Source: Heloderma charlesbogerti
Lineage: Eukaryota; Chordata; Lepidosauria; Squamata; Helodermatidae
Direction: 5' to 3'
DNA: 64,000 nucleotides
NCBI GenBank assembly: GCA_026122225.1
Contig: JANEZZ010001952.1
Location: 248,001 to 312,000 of the forward strand
Shown: positions 31,833-43,814 of the stretch, one piece after another
Position numbering within the stretch: position 1 is the first letter of the stretch
How the letters are laid out: every line of letters starts with the position of its first letter
Position numbers and translations under genes: made by a program
Notes under the pieces: model-generated
The model's database searches: none
The model's input: only the letters and a program-made list of their open reading frames with translations
Told to the model about the DNA's origin: nothing

Positions 31833-32267
31833 TAGGGATGGCACAGGAGTCTAAGCAGGGGGGGGAGTTTGACAGACCCCCCCCCAGCCACCTGGACCCT
31901 GGTGGCTGGGCTGCTCGGGGCTCGCTTACCCACTCAGCGACCAGCAGGAAGAGCTGTGAGGCCATCCATCCCCTTATCGAGCTGCAATTGTGCCTTAAAG
32001 GGGCAATGACTCAAGATTCCAAGCATAAAGGGCCTTTTATGCCTGTCATCTTGAGTTATTGCCCCTTTAAGGCAGCCATAGAGGCAACTTTAGGGATGTG
32101 GAAGCAACCCAGATTGCAGCTTGGTAAGGGGATGGATAGCCTTCCAGCACTTCAGCAGTCACCGAGCCATCCTTTAGCTCTCATGGTGCGGCTTGCATGG
32201 GCGGGCAGCAACAGCGTCTTGGCGATCACCCACAGGGACCAGACGGAGGTGAGTCCATCCGTCCCTA
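31833..32267. mobile_element. hAT-like element, TAGGGATGGCACAGG type, 435 bp
   Basis: Ends TAGGGATGGCACAGGAGTC and GAGTCCATCCGTCCCTA. Flanks are TATTTTTT (31825-31832) and TGTTTTTT (32268-32275), matching at 7 of 8. The interior folds: CTCAAGATTCCAAGC...GGGCCTTTTATG against CATCTTGAGTTATTGCCC. The related fragment at 6929 shows the family moved more than once. Confidence 0.75.
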
Positions 32268-32660
32268 TGTTTTTTTAGCATTTGCAAAAATGCTTAAGTT
32301 ACCCTCTCTTGCTCTAACTCTCAGTTGCCTTCACTTGCCCTCCAATAACATCATTACACAGCCAAACATGATTAGCTATGCAGCATTGTGGTAACATTCC
32401 ATTCACTGTGTAAACCCTGATCATGTGAGAGGTCCCTTGCTGAGGAAGCATTGTTCTCACTCTTAGTTGCCTTTATTTTTGCTCAGTGATGTGATGTCAT
32501 ATAGGTAAATCTGATTGGCTGTGTAGCATGATGGTGTATTGTGTCATTCATGTGGCTAATCCAGGAAGCCATGTGGTGAATCTAGGAAGAAGAAAGAAGA
32601 AGCTACATGTGCCAAAGCTGGATCACAGCAGTGGGCACCACTGTCAGGGATGCTTTTGTT
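32268..32660. other. No gene seen
   Basis: Short imperfect repeats such as ATGTCATATAGG and CTGATTGGCTGTGTAGCATG. No gene. Confidence 0.4.
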
Positions 32661-32792
32661 GCTGTTGTTCAGTCGTTAAGTCATGTCTGACTCTTCATGA
32701 CCCCATGGACTATAGCATGCCAGGCCTTCCTGTCCTCCGCTGTCTCCCGGAGTGTGCTTAAGTTCATATTCATTGCATCGGTGATGCTATCA
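32661..32792 (-). mobile_element. Bov-B (RTE) LINE 3' fragment
   Basis: The plus strand reads TGTTCAGTCGTTAAGTCATG, GACTCTTCATGACCCCATGG, CATGCCAGGCCTTCCTGTCC and GTCTCCCGGAGTGTGCTTAAG. This is the reverse complement of the Bov-B end known from squamates and ruminants. It is a short non-coding piece and one of the best organism clues here. Confidence 0.85.
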
Positions 32793-33289
32793 CAGTATAA
32801 CCCTACTGAACCTGAAGAAAGAATTGCACAAAGCTTCCATTTGCCCCTCCCTCCTCCAGTTTAGAAACATTGAAATCAATTTCAGTTCAAGTTGTCTTGA
32901 AATTCTCTTTGATTCTCTCTAAAATTTCTCAGGTGTTTCAACTGAGCAGGAACTTGCAAATTCACCTCAAGGTTTTATTTTCAATGAAATTTGGTGGAGA
33001 CTCTAAATCAAAGCCTGTCTGTCTGACTGACTGACTATCACAGTTGAATCCCACTCTTCCTCTGAGGAGTTCATTTGGGGTTTCCCCCTATCTTATCCAC
33101 AAAACATCCCTATGAGCTAGGGTAGTCTAAGAGATAGTGATTAACCTAAGTGTAACCTTTATGGCTGAAGAGGGATTTGACACTGGAACTTCCCAATCCA
33201 CATTCAAGACTCTTCTGAATCATCTCCTACTAGAGCTAGTAATCATGGGTGATGCATACAAACTTTAGAAGAGGACCACATGTAGAAGA
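32793..33289. other. No gene seen
   Basis: Ordinary AT-moderate sequence. No exon or repeat is recognised with confidence. Confidence 0.4.
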
Positions 33290-33500
33290 TAAAGCTATCA
33301 ATAGCTACTAATCATTATGGCTGGACCAGCATGTCTCTTTATCTCAGTTGCTAGGAACATGAGTGGGAGGGTGCTATTGCACTCATGTCCTGCTTATGGG
33401 CTTCCCCTGGGCAACTGGTTTGGCCAACTGTGCAAACCAAATGCTGGACTAGATTGGCTTTTGGTTTGATCTGGCATAGTTCTTCTTATATTTCTATGCA
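33290..33500 (+). mobile_element. CR1/L3-like LINE tail
   Basis: A diverged copy of the tail at 27995: AAGCTATCAATAGCTACTA, GGAACATGAGTGGGAGGG, CACTCATGTCCTGCTTATGG and TGGACTAGATTGGC. Confidence 0.7.
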
Positions 33501-33967
33501 TCTTATACATAGAGGTGGCTGAAGGTCACCAGCGTTCATGATAAGCACCATTGCTTGGTGGACTTTCTAGAGTCTCTCTTGATTGGTTTTCTGTCTCTTG
33601 ATTGGTTCAGGATTTTGAATCGGCTCATTACATTTATTAATGCTTGATCTGATGTTTATGGGAAATCACTGATCTTCACAGGCTTTACCCTGTGTGATTA
33701 TCCTCTGTTGACCATAATATGCATCATAATTATCTCCAATGGAATACAGATCCCTGGGACTGAACAGTCTGATTTAGGTCTACTTCCAAATTTCATATTT
33801 AACCCCCATTGTATTATGAACAATAACACTCTTTTGATACTATCCATGGAATTTCCCCTCCCTACACACTTTCCGCCTACCACATTGTTTGTAAACCATT
33901 GCAAAACATACACTAGAACAGGATTTCTACCACTCTGGTTTTGGTCCTCCAAGGTATCATAGAGAAA

Positions 33968-34001
<34 letters not shown>

Positions 34002-34780
34002 GTAGTTAAGTCTTTTCAGGTCCTGTTTTATCTGCAAATCTGAAGCCAAGAAGCCCTGGATTATATATGTTGTGAATTATCCAGAGAGCTTCAGCCATTG
34101 GATGGTATAGAAATGTAAGAAATGGATGAATGAACATAGAATCATACTGCCAGGTTCCTACCTGATCTGACAAAGTTATAGTTATGACCTATATCATATG
34201 AACTGCAGGTGAGGTGGTAAACCTATTTTTAAGCTCTCCCAAGTATACAGAAATCTAGATGTCAGGAAGAATAGTTCTAGCATAGCATTCTCCCTTATAC
34301 TCTAGTTTTGCATATACAGGATTTTTTATTTAACACTAGGAAGCTTTCAGCACTGCAGCCTCTTATATACAGTCCAAAGTGTCACAGGCCAAGAACAATT
34401 TATCAGCTCATCTTTTGTACAACATTCAAAGAAGTTAGAAGGGTTAGGGTGAATAGCCTCTGCTTCCTCACGTTATCTGTGATTTAGGGGCCTTCTGTGG
34501 GATGTGAGCTCTCAATCTGATGACAGAACATACATGTATAGCCTGATCTGGGACAAGATCCAGAAGTCTGGGAAGCAGAAGCAGAAGTGCTGGTCATGCT
34601 TACTCTCCTCCTGTTTTCGTTGAAAATATCCGTGGTTGCTCTTAGGTTGTCTTGCAACTTTCCATGACATTTGGGTCATTATATCCTGGCAAATATGTCA
34701 ATGTGGCTCTTGTATCAAGAAGGATCATGATGCTTGATTGAACTCCATTTCCTTTCTTCTTCCTGGCTTAAGTTTAGCTG
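33501..34780. other. Ordinary sequence with a (GT)n microsatellite
   Basis: (GT)n at 33971-33999. No gene or other recognised element in the remainder. Confidence 0.5.
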
Positions 34781-34861
34781 CTCTGCCATGGACTCCGGAG
34801 GTCAAATTATTTGGAATCCAGCCTCATTTGAGTCCGTGGCGGAATTCTCCAGCATCCCTAA
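34781..34861. mobile_element. hAT-like right-end fragment
   Basis: CCATGGACTCCGGAGGTC, ATCCAGCCTCATTTGAGTCC and GGAATTCTCCAGCATCCCTA match the right end of the element at 61096-61578. The left part is missing. Confidence 0.6.
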
Positions 34862-35774
34862 CAGTAACCGAAACAGTCTCCTGAATATCGTGCTTCCAAA
34901 TCAGCAATTGGCAGGGACTAGCAATTCCAGAGCAGGTCCGGGTCTAAGCAGGATTCACTTGGGATGTTGGTGGACTCCTGTGAGTCTCATTCAGGAAACG
35001 ATATGTGTGTATGTGTGTGTGTGCAGGGAGGGGTGTGTGTCACTTGCACTGCCAGATCTGTCCTCAGAAATCCAGTCTAGCTTGTGCTTCATCACATTCT
35101 TAGTGGAGACCTGATGTAGGCCATACCCCCCCCCCCACCGCCCTCAGCATGATCTGTGCTTTGGAGGCTTCCCAAACTCATTTTCTGAACCCGAGTCTGT
35201 ACTTCATGGTTTTGTGTGTAAATCTGCCAGTGCCGGAATACAAGGATGTGTGGGAGGAAGAGGACAGGAGGAAAAGGAATCCCAGCGAGGCAGCTCAGAC
35301 AAATTCCTTGTGGGTCATTGCATGAGAACAATGTAAAGAAAGAGCAGGCTTTTGTGCGTGGGCAGGGCTGAGGGGGAAGTACCTGTGTAGTTCTACTTTG
35401 GTGCATTCTCAGGGTCTGTTTTCTTTTTGGGGAACAAGTTTCCAACAAATCTGTCAGACATCATTTGCTGCCTGAGCTAAGAACGTTCCACAAATCTCTC
35501 CTGAGAACATGGTACCTCTTGTTCTCTTTCCCAGGCCTATTTCATAGTGTTTCTTAGCAGATTACAGAAGCGTGGGATTGTTAAACGTAACAATCATTTT
35601 GCCAGTATCATTCTGCACCCCCCCCCACAACTCCCTGTTGAGACATTCTTCACACTGTTCGTCTAATCTGTACCAGGATTTGAAGCATATAACCCGGGCA
35701 CAAGGCCTTGTGGGTAATCCCATGCAAATGGCTTTTCAGGGAGAGTGGGGCTGCATTATGTTTCTTAAGCAGAA

Positions 35775-35805
<31 letters not shown>

Positions 35806-36365
35806 TAGAAGAAGATGCAAAAACAACCAGAAAAGGCCCCATTTTTCCTTTAACTATTTGTTCTGTGGAATTCAAAAGCAGATGCTTCAGGTTTAAAACA
35901 TTTGACATTGAAATTGGTGCATGATACGCCTGGCTCCTGCTTGCCCTTGGTGGATCAGTCCCTGAAAAGAAGGAGCAATGTGTGAGAGGCTTTCCATACA
36001 TCTGTGATATTTCGCTTGAAAATGTCACTGTTCTAACAATAAGATGGTGGGGGAAGGAATGATGGGGGGGTGGGGAAATGGGCCTGCTGATGGTTTTGCA
36101 GATACTTGTGTACAAATCTCTCTGGGAAACGTGATGTGCGCTAAACTCAAAGAGCATCTGCTCCCTTCTTAAAGCAGAAGAGATAAATAATCCCATGTAA
36201 CAGAACATCTATATATTTCTCTCCAGTTCCATGTATCTGTATTGACAGCAGGTTCATCTATGTCCATTTGCATCCCCCTACTAGAAATAAATAATGCTGC
36301 CAACCCCAACTGCCTTGGGGCTACAGAAGCAAGTGGGAAGGATATTCTGCCACCAGCCACATCAG
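34862..36365. other. No gene seen
   Basis: Contains GT-rich text near 35003-35040, C9 near 35127 and (GA)n at about 35779-35804. A 201-codon minus-strand frame (36169-36774) runs through two MITEs and is spurious. Confidence 0.45.
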
Positions 36366-36497
36366 GGATGGGTAACTTGGGGCCCTCCAGATGTTGTTGG
36401 ACTGCAACTCCGATCAACACGGAACATTGGCTAGGCTGACTAGGGCTGATGGAAGTTGCAGTCCAATGACATCTGGAGGGCCAGAAGTTACCCACCC
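36366..36497. repeat. CTCCAGATGT-type foldback MITE
   Basis: GGGTAACTTGGGGCCCTCC and GGAGGGCCAGAAGTTACCC are inverted around a CTAGGCTGACTAGGGCTG centre. Confidence 0.8.
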
Positions 36498-36711
36498 TTG
36501 GGTCAAATGAACAAGAGCCACTGGGAGGCAAGTTGTACCCCTTCCCCACAGCAAGGAGAAAACCAGCCTGTTCCCAGCCATCGGCCAGAGAATGAGCAGC
36601 TACAGGGGGCTGATGCTCCTTCCATATGTGAAAGAACTCAGCTCTAATTACTGAATGTCCTGGGACTGCAGAAGCATGGGGGCAGAGATCCTGCCACCAG
36701 CCAGAGCAGCC

Positions 36712-36842
36712 TCCCCCACACTGGTGTCCTCCAGATATTTTGGATTTCAAATGCTCATCAGCCTCAGGCAGCATGGCCAGTCATCAGGGCTACCAGGAGG
36801 TGTAGTTCAACAACAGCTGGAAGGCACCAGAATGGGGAAGGC
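36712..36842. repeat. CTCCAGATGT-type foldback MITE
   Basis: A second copy 350 bp from the previous one: CCCACACTGGTGTCCTCC opposite GGAAGGCACCAGAATGGGG, with GGTGTAGTTCAACAACAG in the right half. Confidence 0.7.
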
Positions 36843-36931
36843 TGAGCCTGAGAAACAAGGACTACTACTATACTAAGGAGCTCCACCTCCTCCTCCTTCC
36901 CCTCCTCCTTCTTTTATGATCATTTGGAAGT

Positions 36932-37140
36932 AGGGATGTTATGAGTGCCCAATACAAGGGTGGAGTCTGATGGACTCCCCACCCCCATTTCACCCCCCAG
37001 ATTCCCATTCGTGGACCATGCGGCACTTAATGGACCCACTAGCTGAGTGCCACATGGTCTGTAAACAGGGGTTGGCTGCCCACTCCTTCCCTGAGCCACC
37101 ATTGTTACACAAAATAGCATCTTGGGTCTTTCCGGAAAAC
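36932..37140. mobile_element. hAT-like fragment with left end only
   Basis: TAGGGATGTTATGAGTGCCC is followed by TGGAGTCTGATGGACTCC, as in the family at 54202. Later TTTCCGGAAAACTAATG hairpin text resembles that family's centre. No right end is found. Confidence 0.5.
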
Positions 37141-37289
37141 TAATGTTGTGTAATTTGAGTAGGCCCTGGGGAGCCTGAGACCCTTAGTGATTAGGGTGCT
37201 GGCCCTTTGGGAGAACCCGGGGTTGCTGTCTCTGTGAGTCCTAGCTCAGGCCTGACTAGTTTTATGGATCTCTGTCTGTTTGGTTTAGC

Positions 37290-37480
37290 CACATAAGAAC
37301 AAAAAAATACAAGAAGAGCCTTGCAGGATCAGACCAAGGGTCCATCTTGTTCAGCATTCTGTTCACACAGTGGCCAATCAGCTGCCCATGGGAAGCCCAC
37401 AAGCAGGACATGAGTGCAACAGCACTCGCCCACCCATGTTCCCTAGCAACTGGTGTACGTAGGCTTACTGCCTCTGATAC
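37290..37480 (-). mobile_element. CR1/L3-like LINE tail, reversed
   Basis: Plus-strand GATCAGACCAAGGGTCCATC, ACACAGTGGCCAATCAGC, CACAAGCAGGACATGAGTGC and ACTGCCTCTGATACTGG are the reverse complement of the tail at 27995. Confidence 0.8.
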
Positions 37481-40400
37481 TGGAGTGGAAAGCCAGAGTG
37501 CAAAGGGGCTGGGAGCAAAAATACAAAAAAAGTCAGCATATTGTATCATGAAGCTCTTACTGTCAGTAACTAAGCCTTAGGAGAGGCATTTCAACCCTTT
37601 AGAATGGGGGCTACATTGTGATCCCAGGCATCCCCGATTTAACTCACAGGCCTGAGGTTACCGACCCTGGTGTACAGAATGTGTGTTGAAGAACAAGCCC
37701 AAGGGGAAAGTTTAACACCCCCAACAGTACAAGAGTCATGATTTGAATCAGGACCCCTTACTAATCCATTTTTTTAACCATCAAAAAAACATGCAGGTGA
37801 TCTGCTGTGATGTCATGTGCAATTTAAACCTTTGGCAGGCCCTCTTTCTGTGCTTGACATATTCACTCAATGAATCCATAACGAAGGGGATGACAGTGAA
37901 TTGCACAACAGATACGTTGCCAGGCCACAATTCCTCAATGTCTGCTCAAGCACATGGATGTACGGGATGAAGAAAGCCATGACATTGTTACCTTGGATAT
38001 TGCATGGCAAGCAGAAGGCCATCCTGGTGCTGTGTAACATGATAGAGGGCCCTCAAGAGGGCCCTTTATGGAATTAAAAAGGAGGGGAAAATAAGCCTCA
38101 CTCAAATGTGGCCCATAACTAACCTGTGGATATTTAAGCAAATAACACAGTTAGGACTCATAGCAAGGATTAGAGATTTGCATTAAGTACATCAGATCTT
38201 TGAAATGTTTAGGTAGTTCTAGCTTGTGAAGGCCAAAAAACTCCTTGCTTTTCTCTCCCTTGGTGTACTATCATTACCAAATGTAAATTTACGCAGAGAA
38301 TATATTGATGTAGGCTGTCTTAATACCATATACTGGGTGAGGATGATACAGTTTAGGGGCCATCGTTCAAAGGTAGAGTACAGATCTTACATGTGGAAGT
38401 TGAGTGAGTCTTACATGAAGAAGATGGATAAAGCAGATGCCATCCCGAAAGTGAAAGGCTTGTCAAACTTTACTGAGTCATGAACAGTGCAGTCAGAAGT
38501 ACAGAACCACAGAGCAGGTCAGGCCAGATGTTTAACAATGAAACCACTACCACCACAGAACGTACTGAACAGGATAGTCATTTTATGCACAAGAGAACCA
38601 GGCTAAAACAAAACTTATTTGGCTCCACCTGGCATCTAGGCAACCTCCCCCCCCCACTTTATGACCCCTGTTTGCACCCAATGCTCTCTGATGTATCCTG
38701 AGCTGTAAATTAATTAGCTCTGCACCCTGAGTGTCCCTTGCTACTAGCTGTGCTAAAAACTCCAAGAACAAGTTAACCCTTAGCTTGCACCTTGAGGAGG
38801 GGGGCATGATCCCCTGCCATCACTTTTCCAACAATAGGCTCAATCCCCAGTATCTCCAGTTAAAAAGGGTATACAGGCTGGGAAAGACCCCACCTTGAGG
38901 CTCAGAGAGCTTCTGCTAGCCAAATTAGACAGCACCGGATTACGTGAATCAATAGTGTAACAGTGCAAGGCAGCTCCATGCATTCATATGTCCAGCTGAT
39001 AATGAAATGGGCTTGGTTTCATGAGGTCTGCTTCAAGGCCCACCTCAAATACAGGCCCATTCTGGGGACATGGGCAGCCATACCTGAATGTATACTGTGG
39101 ATGGCATGAAAAAGATGAAAGCAGCTGGTAGCAAATAGAAGCTAGCAATCTGTCCTTCTCTGTTGACCCAAGCCAAGGCAGAAGGTCAAGCTCCTAGCAT
39201 TTATACCACATATAGATGGGGGAGAAATTGGTTCTGTGTGCATTTTAATGCAAACTTACCTAATTCCGCACTGTCAAACCAATGCATGAACTGAAACTCA
39301 GTTATCCTTCAGACTTCCCAATTCTCCAAATTTTGCAACGGAGAACTCCGTTGACCAGAACTGAACCTTGATCCTGCATGAGGCTTCATTTGTGATCCAG
39401 CTTCAGAAAGGCAGACAATGTGTCTCCAAAAATTACATCTTTTGCTTTTGTTTCTCAAAATGCTGATTTCGGGTGTGTGGAGTGACTGGCAGATTCATCT
39501 TCTAATCATAGGACACATTCTACCAGGGGCTCCCCAATCACTGTGCTTTGGGGAGGGTGAAGATGGGATCTCAAGATGGACATCCTTCCAATGTTCCCAG
39601 GCTTCAGTATGAACAAAGAATTAAACTGATTTTCAATCATCCTAACTCCCCAGCCTGTGCACCTAGCCTTCTAAAACTTTACAGTTTTCTTGATTGGGGA
39701 GACCTGTATGATGTATGCCAAATTGCCCCCCCCCAAAAAACAAAAAACACTCCCCCAATATAAAGTTGCATAGTACAAACACCCCTATACCTATATTTCT
39801 GAAATCTGACAGATGTAATACCCTCCCAAGGACTTCACCTGCAACTATTATCCAATTCCACCCAAGAGAAAAAAGCTGTAGACATTTTTTGATTCCCCCA
39901 AATGGAAGTCAACAATGGGAGGCACAAAAATTCAGATTTCAGGATCTTGACTCAGGTTCAGGATTTGAGCTGAAGCACATAGGTTTTGAATCAGTCTGAG
40001 CAAAATAGGGCTGTTTTCTCAAGCACTGAATCAGTGTTTGTCGAATCTTGTGGTCGGTCCACACCTCTTGTGGTAAGCGTAAGCATTAATGTTCATAATT
40101 TAGCACCATCAGTGAAAATGGGACTTGAAAGAATAATTTCCTTGCACCAAAGACCTTACAGTCTAAATTTCAGGGAGGCAACAGAAGGAGGGAGAAAAGA
40201 CAGACGAGAGAGAGAGAGAGAGAGGTGTGTTAGATTCAGCAGCAGCAGAGGCAAAACAAAGGTTCCAAGCAGCTTGAACCAATACAAAATGATCTCTCTC
40301 TCTCTCTCTCCCCCGCATCTATTGGTGCAGATATATCCTATAGAAAATAGATGAAGAAAAAAAAATCAGCTGGGACAGTATTCAGGAGAAACCTTGGTGA

Positions 40401-40935
40401 GAGATTCAGGGGAGAAGAGAAAGTCAGTACTTGGGACATGGGAAACCAGAACTGTACAAACAATTACCAAGAAAGTCTAATATTTGGTTTGAAGATGTTC
40501 ACAAACAAACCCTTGCCATTATTAGATGAATGGTTCTATGGAGGATTCATGGAACTAGACAGAAAAATATGAATAATTAGGCCTTTGGATATTGCTGATG
40601 CTATGGCTGGCAGAAATGCTATTGGTTTATGTATAAATGGGGTGGGCAGGGGGTGGGGAGCACATAAAAGAGATCCATGCAAAGGATCAGTAAAGCAGCA
40701 GCACTTTTAAGGTCCAAAAATACATTGACCAAGTGAGGTTTGTTTGTTTGATTGCTCGTTTGTTTGTTTTGAGAGAGAGAGAGAGAGAGAGAGCACCAGG
40801 TCTGAAAAATTGGCCCCGTTAGGCAGCAGAATAATCCAGGTGTTCTCTCTGGGGAATGTGGCTGTGCATTATGCACCTTGTTTCCAGCCACTCTATACAT
40901 GTATGCACACAGAATGCTCTTCGCATCACAATAGC

Positions 40936-40970
<35 letters not shown>

Positions 40971-41160
40971 ACATTGATACTTCCCCAAGGCTGGGTATAA
41001 ATAAATCGACAGTCTTCTTTTCCACAAATTCCATCAGCGAGATCTCAGGCAGCATCCTAATAGGAGCCATCCATAACACCACAGAACATGAACATGGCTC
41101 ATTCATTAAGAACCTGTGAATGACTGCTGCCTTTCGCATTACCCATGCTGACCAAGCTGG
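37481..41160. other. No gene seen; microsatellites
   Basis: A long stretch with no recognised exon. Simple repeats are (GA)n at about 40205-40223, (TC)n at about 40291-40310, (GA)n at about 40769-40793 and (CA)n at 40939-40968. About 39215-40015 is an old AT-rich relic with hAT-like internal wording (CAAACTTACCTAATTCCGC, GTTTTGAATCAGTC) but no clear ends. Confidence 0.45.
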
Positions 41161-41225
41161 GAGGGGCTGTAGCTCAGTGGTAGAGCACATGCTTTGCATG
41201 CTGAATCTTCCTTTGGGCCATTTTT
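41161..41225 (+). mobile_element. tRNA-derived SINE head
   Basis: GAGGGGCTGTAGCTCAGTGG contains box A (TAGCTCAGTGG), followed by TAGAGCACATGCTTTGCATG. The sequence then diverges before box B, so this is a truncated SINE and not a functional tRNA. Confidence 0.75.
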
Positions 41226-41381
41226 TTCAGAAGAACTGATTGTATGTGTCATAATTGCCCCGTCCAATGTGAGACCACTGTGAGGAAACCTGGGCTGTCT
41301 GACTTAGAGTATATAAAATCGATCCGTGGGATTCTGCATCTTTGTCACACTCTGGCATCACCAAGAAATGGGACCTAGGGG

Positions 41382-42404
41382 TAGGGATGGCAGAGAATTC
41401 CGCCATGGATCTCGGTGAGGCCGAATGCCAGTGCATTCGGCCCCCCAAAATCCATGGTGGAATGAAGCCCCCACCCCCCCAACCCACAAAAGGCGTGTGG
41501 AATGGAGCCCCCAACCCATGAAAGGCACATGAAATGGAGGACTTACCTGCTGCCATCCGCGCTGACTTGTGAATGGTGGCCGCCCTGTGGCCGCCATTCG
41601 CTTCCTGATCATAGCCGTGATAGGCTACGTAAATACTTACATAGCCTATCACGGCTAATGCAGGGATGCCTTTTGCATCCCTGCAGAGGCTGTGATAGGC
41701 TACAGAAGTATTTACGTAGCCTATCATGGCAAGCAAAAAAACCCCACGCGTACGCAAATGACGGCGGCTACGGCGGCTGCCATTTGCGTTCCCTATTTTT
41801 CGCTGTTTTACCCTACGTAAATATCTACGTAGGCTATTACAGCGAAAAAAAAAGGGGAACGCAAATAGCGTAGTGGGTGCTATTTGCATTCTCCTTTTTT
41901 CCCCCCATCGTAATAGCCTACTTAAATATTTACGTAAGATAAAACGGCAAAAAATATGGAATGCAAATGGCGGCCGCTGTAGCCGCCGCCACTTGCATAC
42001 GCTTTTTTTTTTGGCCTGCCATGATAGGCTATGGCAGCCTGGCTGGATGCAAATGCCGGCTGCTACGGCGGCCAGCATTTGCATCCGCAGCAGCCTGTCC
42101 ATGGCCGGAACTCCGGCTGTGGACGGCCCTGGCCGGCTGCTCCACGGAACTGCCACAGAGCAGAGCTGGCCAGGCAGGATTCTGGGGGGGAGGACCGGAT
42201 TGTCTTCCCCCCATCGAGGATTCCAGGGGGAGGGCCGGCTGCTCCACGGAACTGCCACAGAGCAGAGCTGGCCAGGCAGGATTCCGGGGGGGAGGACCAG
42301 ATTGCCTTCCCCCCATCGAGGATTCCAGGGGGAGGGACAGAGCGCCTCCCCCCCCCACTGCGAAGCACATCCACAAAAAGGTAAGTGACTTTCGTACATC
42401 CCTA
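41382..42404. mobile_element. Complete palindromic hAT-like element, 1,023 bp
   Basis: TAGGGATGGCAGAGAATT to CTTTCGTACATCCCTA, flanked by a perfect CCTAGGGG (41374-41381, 42405-42412). The left arm differs from most copies. It has an AAAGGCGTGTGGAATGGAG repeat and donor ACTTACCT near 41542, as in the right end of the 59416-60292 chimera. The right arm has a tandem duplication and a donor AAAAGGTAAGT near 42378. The palindromes include CTACGTAAATATCTACG and AAATAGCGTAGTGGG. A spurious 390-codon minus-strand frame covers it. Confidence 0.93.
42131..42330. repeat. Tandem duplication in the right arm
   Basis: A unit of about 98 bp (GGCCGGCTGCTCCACGGAAC ... ATCGAGGATTCCAGGGGGAG) occurs twice in direct order. 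The copies are almost identical, so the duplication is recent or was maintained. It is specific to this copy. Confidence 0.85.
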
Positions 42405-42527
42405 CCTAGGGGACAAAGCAGGTGACCGGGTAGAGCCATGCAGAGTAGGGCAGGTTAGGTTTTGCTTGAACGTTGCGGGATAACAAAATGAATAGGTCAC
42501 AATCCATGAGACAACAACAGCGGGGAG

Positions 42528-43465
42528 TAGGGATGGCAGAGTATTCCGCCGCGGATCTCGGTGAGGCCGAATGTCAGTGCATTCGGCCCCCTGAAATCTG
42601 TGGTGGAATGGCCTGCCACCCCCCCACCCCCCGCGGATCCCCCCGGGATGAGACTTACCTGGGGCAGATCTTCTGGGCAGCGGCGGCGGCTGTGGCGGCT
42701 GCGGCGGCTGCGGTGGCTGGTCTTCTGGCCAGCTGCTGCCGCCGCCATTTGCAGTCTTGGTAAAAAAAGAAAAAAAAAGTGTGATAGGCTACGCAAAGTT
42801 TTACATAGCCTACCATGGCTGGGTGGGTTTAAAAAAAAAAAAAAGACATGATAGGCTACGTAAATCTTTACGTAGCCTATCATGGCTGGCTGGGTTTAAA
42901 AAAACAACAACAACCCGCGTACGCAAATGGCGGTGGCTATGGCCGCCGCCGTTTGCATTTCTTCTTTTTGGCCATCTTAGTCTACTTAAATAGTTATGTA
43001 GACTATGACGGCGAAAATAAAGGGGAACGCAAATAGCGTAGCGGGCGCTATTTGCATCCCCTTTTGATTCGCCATTTTAGCCTATGTAAAGATTTATGTA
43101 GCTAAAACGGGGAATCAAAAAGGGACGCAAGTAGCGCCCGCTACGCTTTTTGCGTTCCCCTTTATTTTCGCTGTCATAGTCTATGTAAATATTTACGTAG
43201 ATTAAGACGGCCAAAAATAAGGAATGCAAATGGCGGCAGCCGTAGCCGCCGCCATTTGCGTACGTGGTTTTTTTTGTTTACCCAGAGCCCTCCGCGGCCG
43301 GAAATCCGGCTGCGGACGGCTCTGGCCTGGCTGGGCCTGGCCGGCTGCTCTGCAGAGCTGCCGCAGAGCACAGCCAGCCATCGAGGATTCCGGGGGGAGG
43401 GACGGAACACCTTCCCCCCCATAAACATAATCCATGAACAGGTAAGTCACTTTCGTACACCCCTA
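42528..43465. mobile_element. Palindromic hAT-like element, 938 bp
   Basis: TAGGGATGGCAGAGTATT to CTTTCGTACACCCCTA with flanks GCGGGGAG (42520-42527) and GTGTGGAG (43466-43473), 6 of 8 identical. Left minus-strand donor ACTTACCT near 42654, right donor ACAGGTAAGT near 43438. The centre near 43090 is GCCTATGTAAAGATTTATG, flanked by AGGGACGCAAGTAGC and GGGGAACGCAAATAGC. It lies 115 bp from the preceding element. Confidence 0.88.
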
Positions 43466-43604
43466 GTGTGGAGGCAAACAAAGCACACACACACCCTGCC
43501 CCAGACATACTGCTGAGTGCTTCTTTTCCCTATTCACACACTTGTGATGAGGATGTATGAGAATTTAATTCCTGTTTGTGAGACAGTAGAACAAGCCCCG
43601 TTGA

Positions 43605-43814
43605 GCAGTGGAGGCTGGTGGCTCCAATTTCGGAGGGGTGGTTATCCTTTCCTGGGGTTTTGTTAGAACCAGACAGAACTCTAAGGGTGCTATCCAAGGT
43701 GCTGAAATGAGGGCTCCGCACCTGGGATAGCACCTTTAGAGCTCTGTCTGGTTCTAACGAAAACCCAGCATGGAATCACTGCCCCTCCGAAACTGGAGCC
43801 ACCTGCCTCCACTG
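43605..43814. mobile_element. Long-hairpin MITE, AGTGGAGGC type
   Basis: AGTGGAGGCTGGTGGCTCC opposite GGAGCCACCTGCCTCCACT. The inner arms TTAGAACCAGACAGA and GTCTGGTTCTAA also pair, so nearly the entire 210 bp folds. A diverged copy lies at 56340-56520. Confidence 0.85.

Noticed and set aside
35092..35448. A 118-codon minus-strand frame
   Set aside because: It contains a poly-Gly run from a C tract and no domain.
36169..36774. A 201-codon minus-strand open frame
   Set aside because: It crosses two foldback MITEs and has no recognised domain or splice support.
41161..41225. Functional tRNA gene
   Set aside because: Box A is present but box B and the acceptor stem are not. It is a SINE head.
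41227..42399. A 390-codon minus-strand open frame
   Set aside because: It runs through the palindromic hAT element at 41382-42404. Its sequence is translated palindromes and the duplicated arm, with no domain.
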